Assembly: GCA_020052135.1 (NCBI GenBank)
Contig: JAGVPS010000007.1
Location: 1-7,589, forward strand
Reading direction: 5' to 3'
DNA from: Minisyncoccota bacterium
GTDB taxonomy: Bacteria; Patescibacteriota; Minisyncoccia; UBA6257; 1-14-0-10-40-38
Length of the DNA: 7,589 nt
Position 1 is the stretch's first letter; the number at the start of each line of letters is the position of its first letter. Made by a program: the position numbers and the translations under genes. The notes below the pieces were generated by a model that did not search any database, was not told the DNA's origin, and saw only the letters and a program-made list of their open reading frames with translations. Below are positions 6,524-7,589 of the stretch, piece after piece.

Positions 6524-7459
6524 CTAGAGTTGGACGATCTTGTCTTGGTAGTCTCGACAGCGCGTGATGTCGGGCACATCCCAGAAGCCGAGCGGGACCG
6601 GAATCTTGCCCACTCCCTCGACATCTATAATGTACTGCGGCAACGCGATGCCAGACATGCGCTTGTGAAGCGTGGTCATGATCTCGCGCTCTCGCACGAT
6701 ATCGCAGACAAACTGTTCAAGCCCCTTTACATAATCGCACCGGTAGATGTAGTACGGGACGACACCCATGTAGTAGAGCTTCTTAAACAGTTCTTCCAGG
6801 ACATCCTCTTTGTCGTTCACGTTCTTCAAGAAGACCGTTTGAGACAAAATAGGAAAGCTGTGCGCGCATATCGTCCGAATTGCGTCAACGACCTCGTAAT
6901 CAAGCTCATCGGGATGGTTGACATGGACGAGCACGTACGTCTGGAAGTTGTCAGCGCACGCCTGAAGCTCCCTAAAGACCATCTTCACTTGCGGAGAGCC
7001 GATGCTCTTTGGAGAGTGGATCGGTAGCCGCGTGCCGATGCGGACAACTCGAACCGAGGGAATGTTCCTCAGTCCGGCGATGATACGCATCGACGTTTGC
7101 GGGACGACCAGCGGATCTCCACCACTGAGAATAACGTCGTCAATCTCGGGGTGAGATTGAATATAGCAGAGCGCCGATATGATGTCGGCGTCTTCCAGAT
7201 CGCCATCAGGAGAGCCAATTTGCCTAATTCTTGTGCAGAATTGGCAGTGAGCGGCGCAATGATAAGTCGTTTTCCAAAGTACCCGGTTTGGATACTTGTG
7301 AACGATTCCTTTGGCAGGCGAAAAGAGAGTTTCTTCTCCGAGAGGATCGTTCGGGGTGACGTTATCGCCTAAAGTGCTCTGCACTTGGAACTGAGACGCA
7401 ATGGCGTTGCTACCATCACGAATCTTACGTTGCAGATGGGGAGTGATTTTCTCTTTCAT
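6524..7459 (-). CDS. kamA: KamA-family radical SAM aminomutase, probably lysine 2,3-aminomutase type
   Basis: A 311-aa PLP and radical SAM enzyme. Cluster cysteines are C68, C72 and C75 (CAAHCQFC, the CX3CX2C form), then T76-R77, where R77 matches the substrate-carboxylate arginine of clostridial lysine 2,3-aminomutase (LAM, R134). VILSGGDPL (110-118) is the SAM-contacting GGDP motif. DVEGVGKIP (279-287) carries the PLP lysine K285. D242 (YRCDYVKG) and D279 correspond to LAM D293 and D330, which bind the lysine side-chain amine. The expected reaction is L-lysine to beta-lysine. At 311 aa it lacks the C-terminal extension of LAM (about 416 aa) and is nearer EpmB size, so EF-P modification is an alternative; the neighbouring ligase rather than epmA argues against it. 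A TTG at 7483 is open but the Shine-Dalgarno lies inside it. Confidence 0.88.
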   Translation of the reverse strand: MKEKITPHLQRKIRDGSNAIASQFQVQSTLGDNVTPNDPLGEETLFSPAKGIVHKYPNRVLWKTTYHCAAHCQFCTRIRQIGSPDGDLEDADIISALCYIQSHPEIDDVILSGGDPLVVPQTSMRIIAGLRNIPSVRVVRIGTRLPIHSPKSIGSPQVKMVFRELQACADNFQTYVLVHVNHPDELDYEVVDAIRTICAHSFPILSQTVFLKNVNDKEDVLEELFKKLYYMGVVPYYIYRCDYVKGLEQFVCDIVREREIMTTLHKRMSGIALPQYIIDVEGVGKIPVPLGFWDVPDITRCRDYQDKIVQL

Positions 7460-7467
7460 GATTTGAA

Positions 7468-7475
7468 ACCTCCTT
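7468..7475 (-). promoter_or_regulatory. Shine-Dalgarno that fixes the KamA-like start
   Basis: AAGGAGGT lies 8 nt before the ATG at 7459. It falls within the extra codons of the longer TTG-started reading frame (7483), which shows that the shorter form is the real protein. About 61 nt separate the 41-bp repeat from the ATG, enough for a short 5' leader with no obvious strong structure. Confidence 0.9.
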
Positions 7476-7520
7476 TTTATCAAAGAACTCTTTAGAAACC
7501 CACTATGGATTTCTTGGAAC

Positions 7521-7561
7521 TACCTTAACACAATTTCTTTAATTACGCAAGGTTTGGAGGT
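7521..7561 (-). repeat. 41-bp perfect inverted repeat, right copy, in front of the right arm
   Basis: This is the reverse complement of 145-185 without a mismatch. It lies 61 nt upstream of the KamA-like start and has the same orientation relative to its gene as the left copy. The bases on both sides differ from those at the left copy. As there, a weak TTGCGT-17-TAAGGT pair and an ACCTT/AAGGT dyad can be drawn. Outside it, 7562-7589 is too short to assign. Confidence 0.95.
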
Positions 7562-7567
7562 GTTTTG

Positions 7568-7588
7568 TCACTCCAACGTGATAATGTC
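7568..7588 (-). CDS. Possible last codons of a gene entering from the right
   Basis: On the - strand one frame from the window edge reads DIITLE followed by TGA, just before the 41-bp repeat. This would suit the C-terminus of a preceding gene in the same direction. Six codons cannot establish a gene, so this is recorded only as a possibility. Confidence 0.15.
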   Translation of the reverse strand, partial: DIITLE

Positions 7589-7589
7589 C

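Noticed and set aside
5501..7372. Several open frames of 90-166 codons on the + strand opposite the KamA-like and Ddl-like genes
   Set aside because: They are antisense to well-supported genes with intact motifs, show no family resemblance and are expected in GC-richer DNA.
7460..7483. Eight-residue extension of the KamA-like protein from a TTG
   Set aside because: It is encoded by the Shine-Dalgarno sequence itself; the ATG at 7459 is correctly spaced.

Overview
The window holds a compact seven-gene cluster that looks like a small biosynthetic pathway for a peptide or amide built from diamino acids and a beta-amino acid, using ATP-grasp ligases and no NRPS. It is arranged as two arms that point at each other. 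The organism is a bacterium that cannot be placed firmly from this sequence. Tight packing, overlapping genes, weak ribosome binding sites in most genes and a GC-rich hairpin intergenic segment would fit an uncultured Patescibacteria/CPR-type genome, but that is a low-confidence guess. TGA is used as a normal stop (gene 1).

Left edge (1-195): no gene. There is a short perfect hairpin (3-17), a longer imperfect hairpin (38-75), a C-rich stretch, then a 41-bp sequence (145-185) that recurs exactly, inverted, at the other end of the cluster (7521-7561).

Left arm (+ strand, 196-3603): three overlapping genes. An SbnA-like PLP synthase (196-1167) and an SbnB-like dehydrogenase (1164-2201) together predict synthesis of L-2,3-diaminopropionate (Dap) from O-phosphoserine and glutamate. 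A class III aminotransferase of the diaminobutyrate type (2185-3603) could supply L-2,4-diaminobutyrate or act on an intermediate.

Right arm (- strand, 7459 down to 3578): a short KamA-type radical SAM aminomutase with the residues expected for lysine (6524-7459), a D-Ala-D-Ala-ligase-like ATP-grasp enzyme (5504-6508), a convincing intrinsic terminator (5467-5500), a second, different ATP-grasp ligase (4113-5462), and a small free-standing C39-like papain-fold protein (3578-4096) whose 3' end overlaps the end of the aminotransferase by 26 bp.

The KamA and Ddl-like genes differ from the rest: they are clearly richer in GC (sampled lines about 50-60% against about 40%), have strong AAGGAGGT ribosome binding sites, and end in their own terminator. 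The cluster therefore looks like a mosaic of a beta-lysine/ligase module and a Dap/ATP-grasp/C39 module, tied together by the same 41-bp element in front of both arms. The proposed joint function is that Dap (perhaps Dab) and beta-lysine are made on site and joined to each other or to a carrier/peptide by the two ATP-grasp ligases, with the C39-like protein trimming or transferring the product. This is inference. No transporter, carrier protein, precursor peptide or regulator is visible in the window.
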